Positions 22,499 through 34,764 are shown, counted from the stretch's first letter. The stretch: 64,000 bases of DNA from Sesamum alatum (GCA_034509735.1 JACGWO010000006.1:38061141-38125140), one strand, 5' to 3'. A program made the numbers and translations. Notes: generated by a model from the letters alone, not told the origin.

Positions 22499-23596
22499 TT
22501 TTGTGAATATTTTGGGAGTGAAGAATAATCAGAATGGGTAGCGTGGGAATATTGAGGTGACGAGAGTGGCCACGTGTACGACAGGCAGTCGTGGACTGAT
22601 ATTTGTCCGTGGAACCGGACCGGTGTGGCGCAAGGGAGGAAGGGTACAAGCCATAGAGCATGCGGTATAACACATGTGGGAATTTGAGTTGGATTTGGCC
22701 GCCACGTTAGGTGATGATATAAGAAAATCTTTGAAATAATAAAAATAAATAAATCATTAATTAGGGTTGTTCACAAGAAGAGAAGAGAATAGAAGAGAAG
22801 ACGTGGGCCAGCCCAAAAAGAAAAGGAGTAGAGTTACAGTCCAAGTATGCATGTAATCTCATTTTGGGCTGAGAATATAAGTTGGGCCCAATTGGGGGGG
22901 AGGGGGGGGGGGTGTTTGAAATTCTGGTAGTGGTAGATAATAGTAAATTGTAAAATAAAAGGTAAATTATATTGACACCTCCTAATATTAAGTCAAAATA
23001 GAATAACATTATTTGTCTTTTGTAAAATTATAAATACATCAAGATTATATTTATAATTACAATTACGTTCAGCTGTTGATAGGGGTTGTACCCCATATAT
23101 ACGGAAAAGACATAAATAATTCTAAAATCGGGTCAAAATTACATATGGACCTCAAGATCCGCGCACAAAGCAGTCGGGTCACAGGGTAATGCGACCTGCC
23201 CCAGAAGACCTGAAATTTGGACCCTTTGTCATCTAACAACACAAGTTTTGAGATGAAGCCACATGGTCCAAGCAAGTAATACATTTGGCCCTAAAAATAC
23301 TCATGTTCCACTACATTTTATGGTAAGACTTATTGATTGCATTTGATCTACTACTTTATTTATATCGCACTTTGACCATCTCGAATTTGACCTGACTTAA
23401 GTATCGGTGGGTCTTCGTCAGGATGATCCCCACTAGCCTGACATGCTTTCTCTTCTCAACTACCGTTCCAATATGAGTGATAGATCGAGATCGCAAGTAC
23501 TGACCTCACCAAAGAATCACTACATGCCACCCGAATCAACTGCAAAATTTACACAAAAACATCCCCTGAAAAAAACTACACTAACACCCTTTAGAG

Positions 23597-23655
23597 GGTG
23601 TAGCTATAATTTTGTAAAAGTTAAGAGATGTAGTTATAATTTTATAAAAGTTAAG
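23597..23655. repeat. Two-copy tandem, unit of about 29 bp
   Basis: Two adjacent, slightly diverged copies of a unit beginning TGTAG(C/T)TATAATTTT and ending AAAAGTTAAGA. The same sort of motif, TAAAATTATAAATACATC, is found in the opposite sense near 23022-23040, so this may be part of a degraded inverted-repeat element spanning roughly 22960-23690. Confidence 0.55.
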
Positions 23656-23919
23656 AACGTATTTGCACATATTGACATAATTTTAAGAAAAGAGTAAAGC
23701 GCCAAAAAGGAAGAAGGTGAAAAATAATGATGATTACATAGTAGGAGTAGGGTGAGAAATGAGAAGAAGTATTGGAAGGAGTAGTACTAGTATATATGGG
23801 GAGTCAACTAGCAGTGATACATCATTTTCAGAATAAATTCTGGAGAACCAAATTGCATTGCCATCAAGCATGAATTGGGGTTGGCATTTAAGTCAGCTCA
23901 GCTGCCATCCCCTGACTCA

Positions 23920-23975
23920 TCTGCATCTGCATCTGCATCTGCATCTGCATCTGCCTCTGCCTCTGCCTCTGCATC
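23920..23975. repeat. (TCTGCA/TCTGCC)n hexanucleotide repeat
   Basis: About nine units, the first block TCTGCA and the later block TCTGCC. A pyrimidine-rich stretch follows to about 24130. Frames across it are repeat-driven (His-Leu or Ser-Ala dipeptides). Confidence 0.85.
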
Positions 23976-24765
23976 CCTACCTTTCAAAATTTCATGTATT
24001 CTCTCTTCCCTACCATTCTCATTCTCCTTTTTCCCAACCCCTTTCCTTTTCATATTTTCGTCTCTTCTTCTGCTTTCAATTTAATGCCCCCTCACCCCCA
24101 CCCCCACCTTCTGTTTTGTTTCAGAAGTAGAATCATTTGCCCAATTTATTGCCAATTTTAAATTTCTTAACTGCTTTTGGATCATGTCTCTCACAACTTG
24201 TTATGAATAAGGGTATACACCTTCTTACTTACTTTCATAGTAATTTTGTGTTCTTTTGTCTCATTTGATTTATTTTTTGAAATTGAATGCAGTGGATGAC
24301 ATTTAAAAAGAAATTACATTTATGAATACTTATTTCTTAATATTAGTTATGCTATTTAAGAAGTTAGGGTTGATTAAGGAATATTATTATGCGTAGACAG
24401 TAGTGTATTAATTAACACATGAAAAAACATACATAGATATAGGAGTTAATTGAGGAGAATGGGTTTGGAAGGGAGTTGGAGTTGTCAATTTTATTGGGAA
24501 GCAATGTATTAATATGTATCTTATTATGTAGTTGTGAAAAAGGAAATTAGGTTAGTATGGGAGTTTGCGACAATTGCAAACTTAAAAGCGACACAATAAT
24601 ATTCATCACCCACTGTACTCTACTACTCTGTATGTAGGAGGAGTGGACCAGGACCACACACACACACACTGCATTAATTGAATTCTCTCGAATTTATTAT
24701 AAGGCTTATTGCCCCCAACTTTGAAAATAGTGAAAAGACCCAAACACCCACCCCATTTCCTATAC

Positions 24766-25037
24766 AGTCGCGTAGGATAGAAAATTCAATATTTTTTATT
24801 TAGTAGTTTATGAAATTTTTTAAATGGTCATTAAATTGATAAAATTCGATATATTTAATTTTATATTTTGTGAATTTTCAAAATAATTTTAAAATTGAAA
24901 AAATTCAACACATTTAGCCCTATAAATTCTGTAAAGCATATGACCAAATGTGTTGAATTTTTCCAAATTTGGGACTATTTCAAAATTTTGTAAAGCAAAA
25001 AATTAAATGTGTTAAAACTCCCTATCCTATGGGACTA
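24766..25037. mobile_element. Small inverted-repeat (foldback) element
   Basis: Outer ends match as inverted repeats: AGTCGCGTAGGATAG on the left, and CTATCCTATGGGACT on the right, which reads AGTCCCATAGGATAG in reverse. Further in, the arms containing AAAAAATTCAACACATTTA (about 24897-24921) and AAATGTGTTGAATTTTT (about 24946-24963) pair, with diverged homology over about 70 bases. No coding capacity. No clear target duplication was found, so its class is open. Confidence 0.6.
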
Positions 25038-26039
25038 AAAATATAATTTTGCCGACTTCAACTTATTGTGGATTCAGGATTACATTGATTCTGCTATTAG
25101 ATAATATCGCAAGGGTGAGAGAATCTCGAGTACGTAGTGTGATGTATTATTATTGTTATGTCCTTTTATCTTATGTGTGTTTTTATATGAAGAAAATATT
25201 GTTGATGATGCAATATCTAATCATTCATTATTAATAGCTACTTAGTTTTGGTCATATATATATATATATATATATATTTCCAAAGTGGCGTTCTAATTAT
25301 TCCGTATATAATTTGAAATGATGAGGTCTGTTTTTTTGTTTGTTGAGCATGGATCCATCAAATTTGATGGAATATTCGTAATTGCATGCGCACATGATAT
25401 CTACAAAGAGTATTTTCTATCCCGTACCGTACGCATACGATACGACTTTGATTATAATGAATATATTGATCGATCATTCACAGAAATGGGTGCGAGGAGT
25501 GTGAGAGTAGTCCCTAAGGTTTGTATGGTAATTTACTTATTTATGATAATTCTTTAAAGAGACAGAGAAGAAGAAGGAGAAGGCAGGCATTGATGAGAGA
25601 CAAAAAGATCCTAATGAGAAGCCCCTTTCACATTAAAAACCTCCAACCCCACCCCCACCCCCACCACATTAATAATTAAATATCCATATTCCATTTGTAG
25701 CCATCGTCGCCTTCATCACCTCCCTCTTACTCATTTATCACTATATATATTTATATTTATTTATCTTCCTCAACACTTAATAAAACAAATGAAGACGGCA
25801 ACATTAATTAATATATACTCATGTGTATATATAGCTAATAATTACACCATTAAAATTACTTGTGAGTAAATTTCGAGTTTTTGGATATATAACTTCAACT
25901 AATTAAGTTGGTAAAGAAATAGATGATTATGATCCGATGAATACATAAATTTTATCGGACATAAAACAGTAAGTAGTTGAATATATATATATATATATAT
26001 ATATAATTATTAAAGAAATTTTCATGTAATTGTAAGGTA

Positions 26040-26062
26040 GGGGGTGGGGGTGGGGGTGGGGG
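26040..26062 (+). repeat. G5T tandem tract, predicted G-quadruplex
   Basis: Four runs of five guanines separated by single thymines. By composition this is a strong intramolecular quadruplex candidate. It lies 1.3 kb upstream of TAS3 with no gene next to it. Confidence 0.8.
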
Positions 26063-27300
26063 TGTTGTACGTAGTATGAAAAGGACATGAGAGAGAGAGA
26101 GAGAAGTGAATATACATACATATGGCAGTATGTATGGGTAACACAAATAGTTACTACTACTATCTATATATATATATATATATATAGAAGCAGAGCAGCT
26201 AACACAGGGATGGCAATGGCCGGCAATGCCATTCATAACCCACTCAACATACATATATATATATAATCTCACATGCATCCTCCATACCCTTTTCTTTCTT
26301 TCTCATACCAATTATTCTTTAATATTTAATTATAACCCATGTATTTAATTTAGCACTCCTAATTAATGTATATAATTCAATAATAAATTCATATGTAGAA
26401 GATTATATATTCAACACTCAAACATCCCGAAATTATTTATAATCTTTTTTGAATTTATCAAAACCCATATACCATTTATATATAAAAAAAAAGGAAAAAA
26501 CAAGAGATCTAATTCCACTTATAAATTAACAACTTTGAAATATTTGTTGAAAAATATGAGATGCATGTATTAATTAATTAAACATTAATTAGTGTTCTAG
26601 GAGATGTATATATATAATAAAAGACATATATATAATTGCCCGGGCGGGGGGATCTCAGAAATGAAGTTTGACTGTCTTAGGAAAGTGTGAAATAAAAATG
26701 TTGGAGGTGCCATTTCCCACACCCTTAATTCCCTCACGTACCCAAAATTTTAGCACTACAAACCAACTCATTCATCCATAAAATAACCCCCAACATTGTG
26801 TACATTAAGGCCGATTTACTCTTACCTAGGCCTACAATATATTTTATAATCTCCCTTTATTTTTCTTTTTCTCTTTTTCCAAGTCTCCAGTATATATCCA
26901 TTAATTAAATAACTCTATCACCAGCTTTAAACAAACCCCTATTGCGTATTATTATATATATATATATTAAAAAGTTTTATTTTAATTGCCTAATTATTTA
27001 ATTCTGATGACGGACAAAATTCTCGATAGAATAATTTATTAACACGAATCATGCATGGTTTTTGTTTTTTTACATTGGTTTGTCATGGAATTCATAAATT
27101 TTGTTGCCTTGTATATTCTTAATAAAAACAAGTTCACTAATTCCTAGATTATGAACAATGCATGTCACTCTTAATTAACATACATGATGCCTCTAGCGTT
27201 TGAGTTACACGTGCACCACCACTGTAGTAATTATTATTAAGTTAGTACAGTAGTGTTAAAAATAAAGGAAATGGTTAGTTGGTTTTTTACTGCGGTGGGG

Positions 27301-27402
27301 CGTCCACGTGGTTAGGACGTGGGTTATTAACATTCTTTCTGGGCCTTGATGGTAGCTGTCACCGTCAGGTCCATAAGGACAGCCCACTGCCTGTCCATAA
27401 AA
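27301..27402 (+). promoter_or_regulatory. Candidate TAS3 core promoter with G-box
   Basis: A CACGTG G-box core at 27305-27310 and a second ACGTG about 10 bases on, followed by a TATA-like CATAAAA at 27396-27402. Transcription would start near 27430, ahead of a pyrimidine-rich leader. This is inferred from motif order and spacing only. Confidence 0.4.
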
Positions 27403-27467
27403 CCCCCTCTTCAATTCTACCTTTCTTCATTCCCTCTTTTCTTCTTTCACCACCAACACCTTCAATA

Positions 27468-27470
<3 letters not shown>

Positions 27471-27508
<38 letters not shown>
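27471..27508 (+). repeat. (CT)19 microsatellite in the TAS3 leader
   Basis: Nineteen uninterrupted CT units, 25 bases before the first ATG of the TAS3 leader frame. Pyrimidine tracts near plant start sites are common; length variation here is likely between individuals. Confidence 0.9.
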
Positions 27509-27511
<3 letters not shown>

Positions 27512-27532
27512 ATTGTATTTTCTTTATTTCCC

Positions 27533-28026
27533 ATGGTAGACAGAGAAAAGATTGCAAAGCAGAAAGTAACCCTGGAATTTTCACAACTACTAGGTATGTT
27601 ATGTAAAACAAACAAACACACACACACACACACTCTGAGAATTAAACTTTAAAAACATATATAGAGTCAGAAAACACATGATCCATGCTTCCATATTTAC
27701 TTGTTTTTTGCATGACCTTTTCTTGCAACTCGTATCTAAATATGCATACTTTACTTTCTTATATTCTTCATATTAATTTCTACTTATAAACTATATATAC
27801 AACCTATGGTTGGTTGTATGAATTTGTACAATTTATAATTAATTAATCTGCTTTGATTATATTATGACTAGGGTTTCATCTCATCTATTTATGGACTGAC
27901 TTTGATGGGTGCAATATCCGGCTTAGAAAGGGAGCAAGGCTTGATCAAGAGGAGAAAATCTTGGCTGCAGATGATTCATCTATGATGAACAATGGCCTGC
28001 AATTCGTGGTTGCTTCTTCACCCTAG
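27533..28026 (+). CDS. TAS3 leader reading frame ending next to the 5' miR390 site (71 codons if spliced)
   Basis: ATG at 27533 opens MVDREKIAKQKVTLEFSQLL, reaching a CTAG|GTATG donor (exon end 27593). A TATGACTAG acceptor (exon start 27872) restores the frame exactly, and it stays open for 50 further codons to TAG at 28024-28026. If the intron is not used, the second part still contains an in-frame MMNNGLQFVVASSP of 14 codons to the same stop. An alternative frame (ATG 27905, 26 codons, starting MGAISGLEREQG) overlaps. Known biology: TAS transcripts are translated upstream of the miRNA site, and ribosomes are reported to pause before the miR390 site of Arabidopsis TAS3. The stop here is 7 nt from that site. 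The peptide matches no family I know and may matter only for ribosome positioning. Confidence 0.5.
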
Positions 28027-28033
28027 TTCACTG

Positions 28034-28054
28034 GGTGCTATCCTACCTGAGCTT
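28034..28054 (+). promoter_or_regulatory. TAS3 5' miR390 binding site (non-cleavable type)
   Basis: The site reads GGTGCTATCC-TA-CCTGAGCTT. Against miR390 from memory, pairing is full except for a G:U at miRNA position 19, a G:U at position 11 and an A:A mismatch at position 10. The central break at the slicing position is the hallmark of the AGO7-binding, uncut TAS3 site. Confidence 0.93.
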
Positions 28055-28116
28055 TTTTCTATTTTATATTTTCATTTTTTGACTTGTTGCCTTTTATTTT
28101 TCTCCCTTTCCGTGTC

Positions 28117-28137
28117 TTCTTGACCTTGTAAGACCTT
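28117..28137 (+). ncRNA. tasiARF unit 1 (5'D8)
   Basis: A 21-nt unit containing CTTGACCTTGTAAGACC and ending in TT. It is one base off the exact D8 register counted from the predicted miR390 cut. The sequence is that of the ARF2/3/4-targeting siRNA. Confidence 0.93.
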
Positions 28138-28158
28138 TTCTTGACCTTGTAAGACCCC
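28138..28158 (+). ncRNA. tasiARF unit 2 (5'D7)
   Basis: A second 21-nt unit directly abutting the first, with the same core and ending in CCCC. Identical over the first 19 bases, differing only in the last two. Confidence 0.93.
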
Positions 28159-28274
28159 ATTTGTTGTGGTCTTTTTCTATTTTTCATTTCGTTTTGGATG
28201 CCACACCAGAGTGTTTTGGTGTCGGTCTTATCTATGTTTTCTCTTCGTTCCCGTCCAACTCACGTTCTCCTTCC

Positions 28275-28295
28275 TTGTCTATCCCTCCTGAGCTA
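28275..28295 (+). promoter_or_regulatory. TAS3 3' miR390 cleavage site
   Basis: CTATCCCTCCTGAGCT within the site pairs without gap or wobble with miR390 positions 2-17, including positions 10 and 11. Mismatches are confined to position 1 and the miRNA 3' end (positions 18-21). Slicing is predicted between 28285 and 28286. This one-sided pairing is typical of TAS3 3' sites. Confidence 0.95.
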
Positions 28296-28649
28296 TTCGA
28301 ATTTAGAGTTATTATAAGTGTTTCTATGTCCATGAGTAATTGTGGTATGTTATGTAATTACATGGTGGGTGTTTGGAGTAGTAGTAGTATATATATGTTG
28401 CACACTACAGTATATATTCTTGTGGGTAGGTAGGGCCATCTCCATCAGGATTCAGGCATGAGTTTGAATTGTAATAGATGGACAGATAGCCAAATATAGA
28501 CATGGTGTGGGGGTTGAGTCCCTCAGTGTTGGTTGTTTTATATGTTGTTGGGGTGAAAAGTAGTATGAGAATAAATATTCTTGCAGTGAAAGAGTGAGTT
28601 TTTTCTTTCTATCTATCTATCTCGTGACTGCTTCCATTCCATGTACAAA

Positions 28650-31600
28650 CCCCGCCCGGCCCCCTGCTTCTTTCTTATATATACACTGTATTATTGGCCT
28701 GGCCTCCATATATATATATTTGATTTAATTTAATTTAATTTAATCAAAGTCAAATTTCCATCTGTAAAAAGAAACCAACTTTTTTCTGCTACTCAGGAAA
28801 CCATGAGAGTCATGAAACTCTCAGGCTCTTGTCTGTGTAAGTTTGATGGAGAGCAGAAAACAACTTTTTTTTTTTCTTTGCATGCACTGTTTAATTAAAA
28901 TCCTTTTGATTGGACACAACTGGCATTGAATTATGAGCTTATTTCATGCGGTTTCCAGCTTAATTAAAGCTTTTAACTACCTAGTAATTAACCTTGTACT
29001 ACTAATGAGTAGTTGGAAAAAGTAATATGTGGGTTTTTTTTTTTTTAACTTAGAAAATAAGATTTGATGACCCTTTAATAACATCCTTAATTTGGACAAA
29101 TTCTTGATTGCATGTAAATCATTTAATGAATTCTGTACATATATATATATATATAATGATAATATCTTAATATTTGAGATGGGCAGAGGGGTTTGATTAA
29201 TTAGTCATAAATTAGGAGGACTTTTAATTGTTTGAATTAATTTTTTTTTGATGAAATGAAAATGAGTTAGTGTTAATTTGAAACAAATGGTAATTAATTA
29301 GAAGTTGATCATAAGAAAACACAATGATGCAGCATACATGTAAATGTAATAGTACATTATTTCCTAGTTTGTGGTATTTGATGTGACAGAGTGAAGGAGA
29401 AATAAATGAAAAATAAGCAAGAAAGAGAGAAGTGAGAAGCATATTATATATTTGGAATAAATAAAAAGTGCAAAGGACAAAGGGGTAGAGTTGAACTCCA
29501 GAAAAACAGGGTCAATGAATTGTACCCATAAAAATGAGCTTGTCTCAAGACTCGGATCAAAAAGTCTTTCTGAAAGTGGTGGGGTGGGGTGGACCGTGGG
29601 GGAGGGGGGCCCTGGGTTAGAGTTAGAGTTAAAGTGTTTTAATTTTACCTCTCCAATTCTTACCATTTTCTGAAAATTACAGCTTGGTAATTAATTAGTA
29701 GTGTGTTTGAGATTTAGATGAATCTTTTTGTGATCTATATATAATGGGCTTCTCTAATTATTTATTAATAACAAAATGAGAGCAGGTAAATGTTGTTGTT
29801 TTTGTTAGTGAATTTAGAATTTCCCCACAAGAATTGAAATAAATTATTAGTAGTAGAGATGAATGATGGTGTCTCCATGAAAGGTAGACAACTTTATGTG
29901 TATTCAACCACCTAACTCACTCATTTATATTTTTGAATATATATTTATGGAATATTATATCATGTCATGTGAGATCTTCGCTTTGAGTTTTTACTTTTAA
30001 AGCATGCATCCACAGATTAGTCAAAACTAATGAATACACTAGAATTTTACATCTCCAAATCCACTCATTTTTTGTTATTGCAAACATATATTATCTTTTT
30101 GAATTATAGTAAAATTATATTATTGTGTAACAACTGATCATTAATTAATATTGGGATAGGATAGGTAGAGCTACTAGTAATTAAGGCTGATCAACAAGGG
30201 GTAAGTCAAGTGTGTGTGTGTGTGTTTTCTTTTTCTTTTTTTTTTTTTTTATAAAAATCAATTAATTAAGAAGGTGATGATTTGATTTGATTTGATTTGA
30301 TTAGGGTGAGTGTTTGAAGCTTACCTAATTAACAATTAATGTGTTTTTAGTAGTAACATGGGGCTACTCATAACATAGTAACATGGGGCTACTCATCATT
30401 GCTCCTTTTGAAGAGACGGATGTGGATAATTACTTTTACTATTTATATCCTAATTAATCATTATCCAATAAATTAAGCTTATTACTTTTACTATCTATCA
30501 TATGGAAATTAACATACTTTGATAAAATGAACTTGAAATGTCCCTGACCAACACAGCTAAAGACCCTTTTACAGAATGGGCTAACAAGAAATGGGCCTTC
30601 TGCTTGACCCTTTTATGGACTTCTTTTTTATAAAATCTAGCCCAAATATTTGATACTAGGTCTGGGCCCAAATAGCACGACTCTACGTGAAAACTTACAA
30701 CCATGGGCCCAAACTATACATGCCTCCACAATTAACACGTCTTTAATTTTGTTAGAGATTTTCTTTTATGTATATAATAATTAAGAGATGCGATTTTACT
30801 TAGGGTCGTGTCTAATAAGACAGCAATTATTCTTAATGGATGGGACTTATAATTAGGAATTGCGACTCTTGTTAACAACTGTCATGAAAAGACACATTGG
30901 ATTCTATAATTAGACATGCATCTATAACAGTTTTACGTATGCAAGAAACATAATTATTAGTAATATTGTAAGATGTGACACCATTCTAGCTAATCACATC
31001 ATAAAAATAATATCCTTATTAATAAAGTTGACTTTGTTGCCCTCAAATATTAATAGTAAAATACGTATATAATACGGGTTTTTTCAAAAAATAAAATTTA
31101 ACCATAAAATGGAAAATGCATTCCTTTAAACAAAAATTAAATAAACATAAATAGTATAGGTTACATCAAATTACTATAAATAACTAGTAACATACGTACA
31201 AAAAACATGCTACAACCTATACATCTCCAGCCGATCATATTTCATATATAATAGTGTGTATACATATAGCAATGTTTATCCCGTTTTGAAAAAGACTTTG
31301 TTATATATATATATATATATATATTTTTCACATATATAATTACATTTTTACATATTATAGCATATAATGAAACGTGATTGCAATTTCCACATTATTTGAA
31401 CATCTTTATATAATTAGATATATGAAAATTACATATAATCAAAAGGAATAAAAATAAATAAATATTTGATTCTTGGGAGCCCAAAAAATGGGGAAGTAAG
31501 TACAAAAATGGAGACCCTAAATCAAGATTTTGTTGCACCATGCATATAATTAGATTACCTAATTAAGAGGGCCTAGCTACTTTCTAATTAAAAGATGGGA

Positions 31601-32308
31601 TGGAAATAATTGGGAGTGCTCACCTCATCATTTACATGCATTCTTGAAAGTATATTTAAATCATATAGGATGCTTTTAATTATGCAAACAATATCAGAGA
31701 ATCGAAGAGCTGTAGAAGGTTTTAATCATGGATGCCTAAATTAATCAATTAATACAACAACAACATGCATGATATATAAATATATCTACATATACTCATA
31801 ATATATACATATATATATATATATTAATTGTGGTGCATAATTTAAATTAGTAAATATTTATTAGCTTGATCGAGATTATATATATTCTTGAAATTAAGAG
31901 ACTGCCAATATCGTTAATCTCTTTAATTAATAAACACTTAAATATTCTCTACAACGTGCAACTTATAAAGTTATTGTGCATGCATCTACTCAATTAATTT
32001 TGCTCCATGTATTATTAAGTGGTTACGAATTTGTTTGCAAGTAATTCATGATTTGGTACAATGACAATGAGTTGGAAAGATAAAATGGAATCTACGAGCT
32101 AGCTACTTGCAATTGATACATATCTATCTATTTGAATAATTTGTTTTCATTTTCTATTATTCGAATTCATTTTTGTATTACAGAAAAGCATATGATTTAT
32201 GGAAAATCTAACATTTATAGTCATCTTTGAAAAAGATACCAGATGGTTACTTAACTAATAGTGTGTCTCGAGGTGAGAAATTTTAAATTTTAATTAAGAC
32301 CCTCTTCA

Positions 32309-32339
<31 letters not shown>

Positions 32340-33518
32340 GATGTAAATTTTCAGTATATATCCAATTAAGTTAGGAGTGTAGGTAGTGTGGTATGCATAT
32401 ATTAGCATAATTAATTAGGTAGGATATTAATAGTCTACAAGCGATATTAGTGAGTGTCATTTTCTAAGTTAATAGGTAGAATGATTATGTTATGTGGACA
32501 CACACACCCCTCATCTAAATTAGTCAATGCCTACCATAGAGCATATATAATTATGAATATATGGACTCCAATATCATCATCATTGTGGACATTTTATCTA
32601 CTTTGTAATATTTTCTATCTATTTAATGATAGTTAGAAATAATTATATATAAATTTTTACTAGTTATGTAACTATATATTTATATATATACATTATCTAT
32701 TGATTATTATAGTTGTCGATTATTTTAATTAAATTAAATGATATATATGAATGATCCAATATTAAAAAATAAAAGAAATATATATTTATATATATGTTAT
32801 GAAATTTAAAATTGTGGATGTTCATATTCATTTCTCATACTCTTTGCATTCTTTCATAAATTATAAACTCTTGTGGTTCATCTCTCCTCATTAAAGATGA
32901 GACTTTTGATCATAATCTTGGAGCCTATAAATAGGCTATTTTATTTGTATAGTGACAATGAAAAATATATAAAATACTTTCTTTCTTCTCAATTCCAATT
33001 CTCATATTTTTTATATTTATCATATATATTACATGAGATATTTTTGCATTCAATTATTGAAAGCTAGTCCCACAAACTCTAAATTTCATAGCATCGATCT
33101 AATTGTGGAGTACTATATATTTGTTGAAAATTATGGAATCAATATAACGAGCAAACACTGTTAATCTGAAAATGATGTTTGAGACGATATTATTTTACTC
33201 TTTGATATATACATATATATATGTCAGAAATTGTTGGTAATTATTTAGTTTTCACCTAACGAAAGGGAGCCCAGTAGACATATATATAATATACTAAAAA
33301 GAATTATTACATTATCTGGTTTTGGATAAAGAATATTTCCTGAAATATAGATTGACCAATCGGCAAAAACGAGAATGAGATTCATAGAATACAATGATGA
33401 TATATCACATAACACATTATTACATATATATAGAGGGCTGGGCTTGAATTTGACCTTGGAATAGTGGTTGTACGTACCCTTCACTCCACAATTATCATGA
33501 ATTGTGGGCATGCAAATT

Positions 33519-33550
<32 letters not shown>

Positions 33551-34764
33551 CAAATTAAATTTATTTCTGCCTTAATTACCAAAGAAACATGGGACACTAT
33601 ATCAATATATATTATAAATCTTTACTATAACAAACCACTTTCCACCATTCATTCTACCAAATCTGCCTAACTCACACTCCTTCTCTCCAATTATTTCACA
33701 ACTTTCCCACATCTACATCATCTATTTTAACAAAAAAAATAAAAATAAAAAAAATATTGAGTCCATAATTATTACAACATAGAGAATGGAAAGATGTTGA
33801 CAGTTCAAGGAACCAGCTAGATTTTATTTTAGTTTTTTTAATTTGTTTCGTCCTCCTACGTCGACCCTACAACAACAACCAAAAAAAAAAGAAAAGAAAA
33901 AAGAAAGAAAATGAAAGGGAATGGGGCAGATTGTGTAAGAATGGATTGACGAACAACTGTTGAAGTATTAGGCATTTGGGTGAGGACCCTTCCTTCGCTT
34001 CTTTCTATTGCTTTCTGATGTTTTTTGTTTCTTTTCTTTAACTTCACAAGTTTCTGCAAGAAAATATTATTAGTCTAACCAATTTAATTTCCACCATATA
34101 TATAATGTAGCTAGTACGACTACTTAATGACAACGACACTACCATATATATATATATATATATATGTATGTTGATTGTGATGGCTGATCTCAACATATAT
34201 AATATCTGAGGGATTAATTTTGATCTTAGTACTACTGTCACATTTAATTAATTAACAAGTGTTTATTTATTGCACCCGAAAATTAAAACTTATAGTAATA
34301 ATAAATTATGTAATTATTAGTGGGAAATATAAAATGCGAACATTGGAATGCGGGTCTGCTGTTATATGAAGGAAAAGCATAATTAAATTAATTATATCAT
34401 AAATGTTTCTAAGCATGTCATCAATTATTGATTCACTTGATTGATGGTACATATTATATACAAACCTTGTCAACAACTAGGGCCAATTATTGATTCATTT
34501 TCAATGATAACGTGGCTTATATGACTAATAGGATATGATACGATGAATTTAGTAATTAATGAATATTTCTTTATTATTTCAATTTTAAGTAAAATTGCTC
34601 CTTTTTAAGGAATGGTTCCAAAAAGAGAAAAAGAAATAAAGTTACACAAGGAAATAACGTATATTTAACAATTTAATAATATTAAATTTGGAGTGATGGA
34701 CTGCAATGTGAATCTCCATGCACAGAATTGCATTTTTCAGCTCAATCGAAATATTTATTGGTTA

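Larger units (their letters stand above)
22499..27300. other. Gene-poor spacer between SFR2 and TAS3
   Basis: About 4.8 kb, AT-rich. The left end is the SFR2 promoter and leader. The remainder holds G-rich runs (22892-22912), a two-copy 29-base tandem near 23597-23655, a hexanucleotide repeat, an inverted-repeat element, (AT)n runs at about 25254-25276 and 25981-26005, a C-rich run near 25648-25669 and a G5T tract at 26040-26062. Frames at 23858-24130 and 25318-25557 are low-complexity or lack any family resemblance and were not called. Confidence 0.5.
27430..28600 (+). ncRNA. TAS3: TAS3 trans-acting siRNA precursor, two-tasiARF type
   Basis: Seen, in order: a 5' miR390 site at 28034-28054, two tandem 21-nt units with the core CTTGACCTTGTAAGACC at 28117-28137 and 28138-28158, and a 3' miR390 site at 28275-28295. 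This is the arrangement of the long TAS3 class with two tasiARFs. Family knowledge: AGO7-miR390 binds both sites and cuts only the 3' one, RDR6 makes dsRNA, DCL4 dices from the cut in 21-nt steps, and tasiARF silences ARF2/3/4 in leaf polarity, phase change and root branching. From the predicted cut (28285/28286) the units fall at cycles D7 and D8 within one base. Transcript ends are estimates: the start from a TATA-like box and the end only by the limit of conserved sequence. An upstream frame and possible intron lie in the leader. Confidence 0.95.

Noticed and set aside
23858..24130. His-Leu and Ser-Ala dipeptide frames
   Set aside because: Entirely explained by the TCTGCA hexamer repeat and pyrimidine-rich DNA.
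25318..25557. Open frame of 79 codons on the plus strand with aromatic and charged residues
   Set aside because: No family resemblance, no splice partners, sits among (AT)n repeats; length is within chance for AT-rich DNA.
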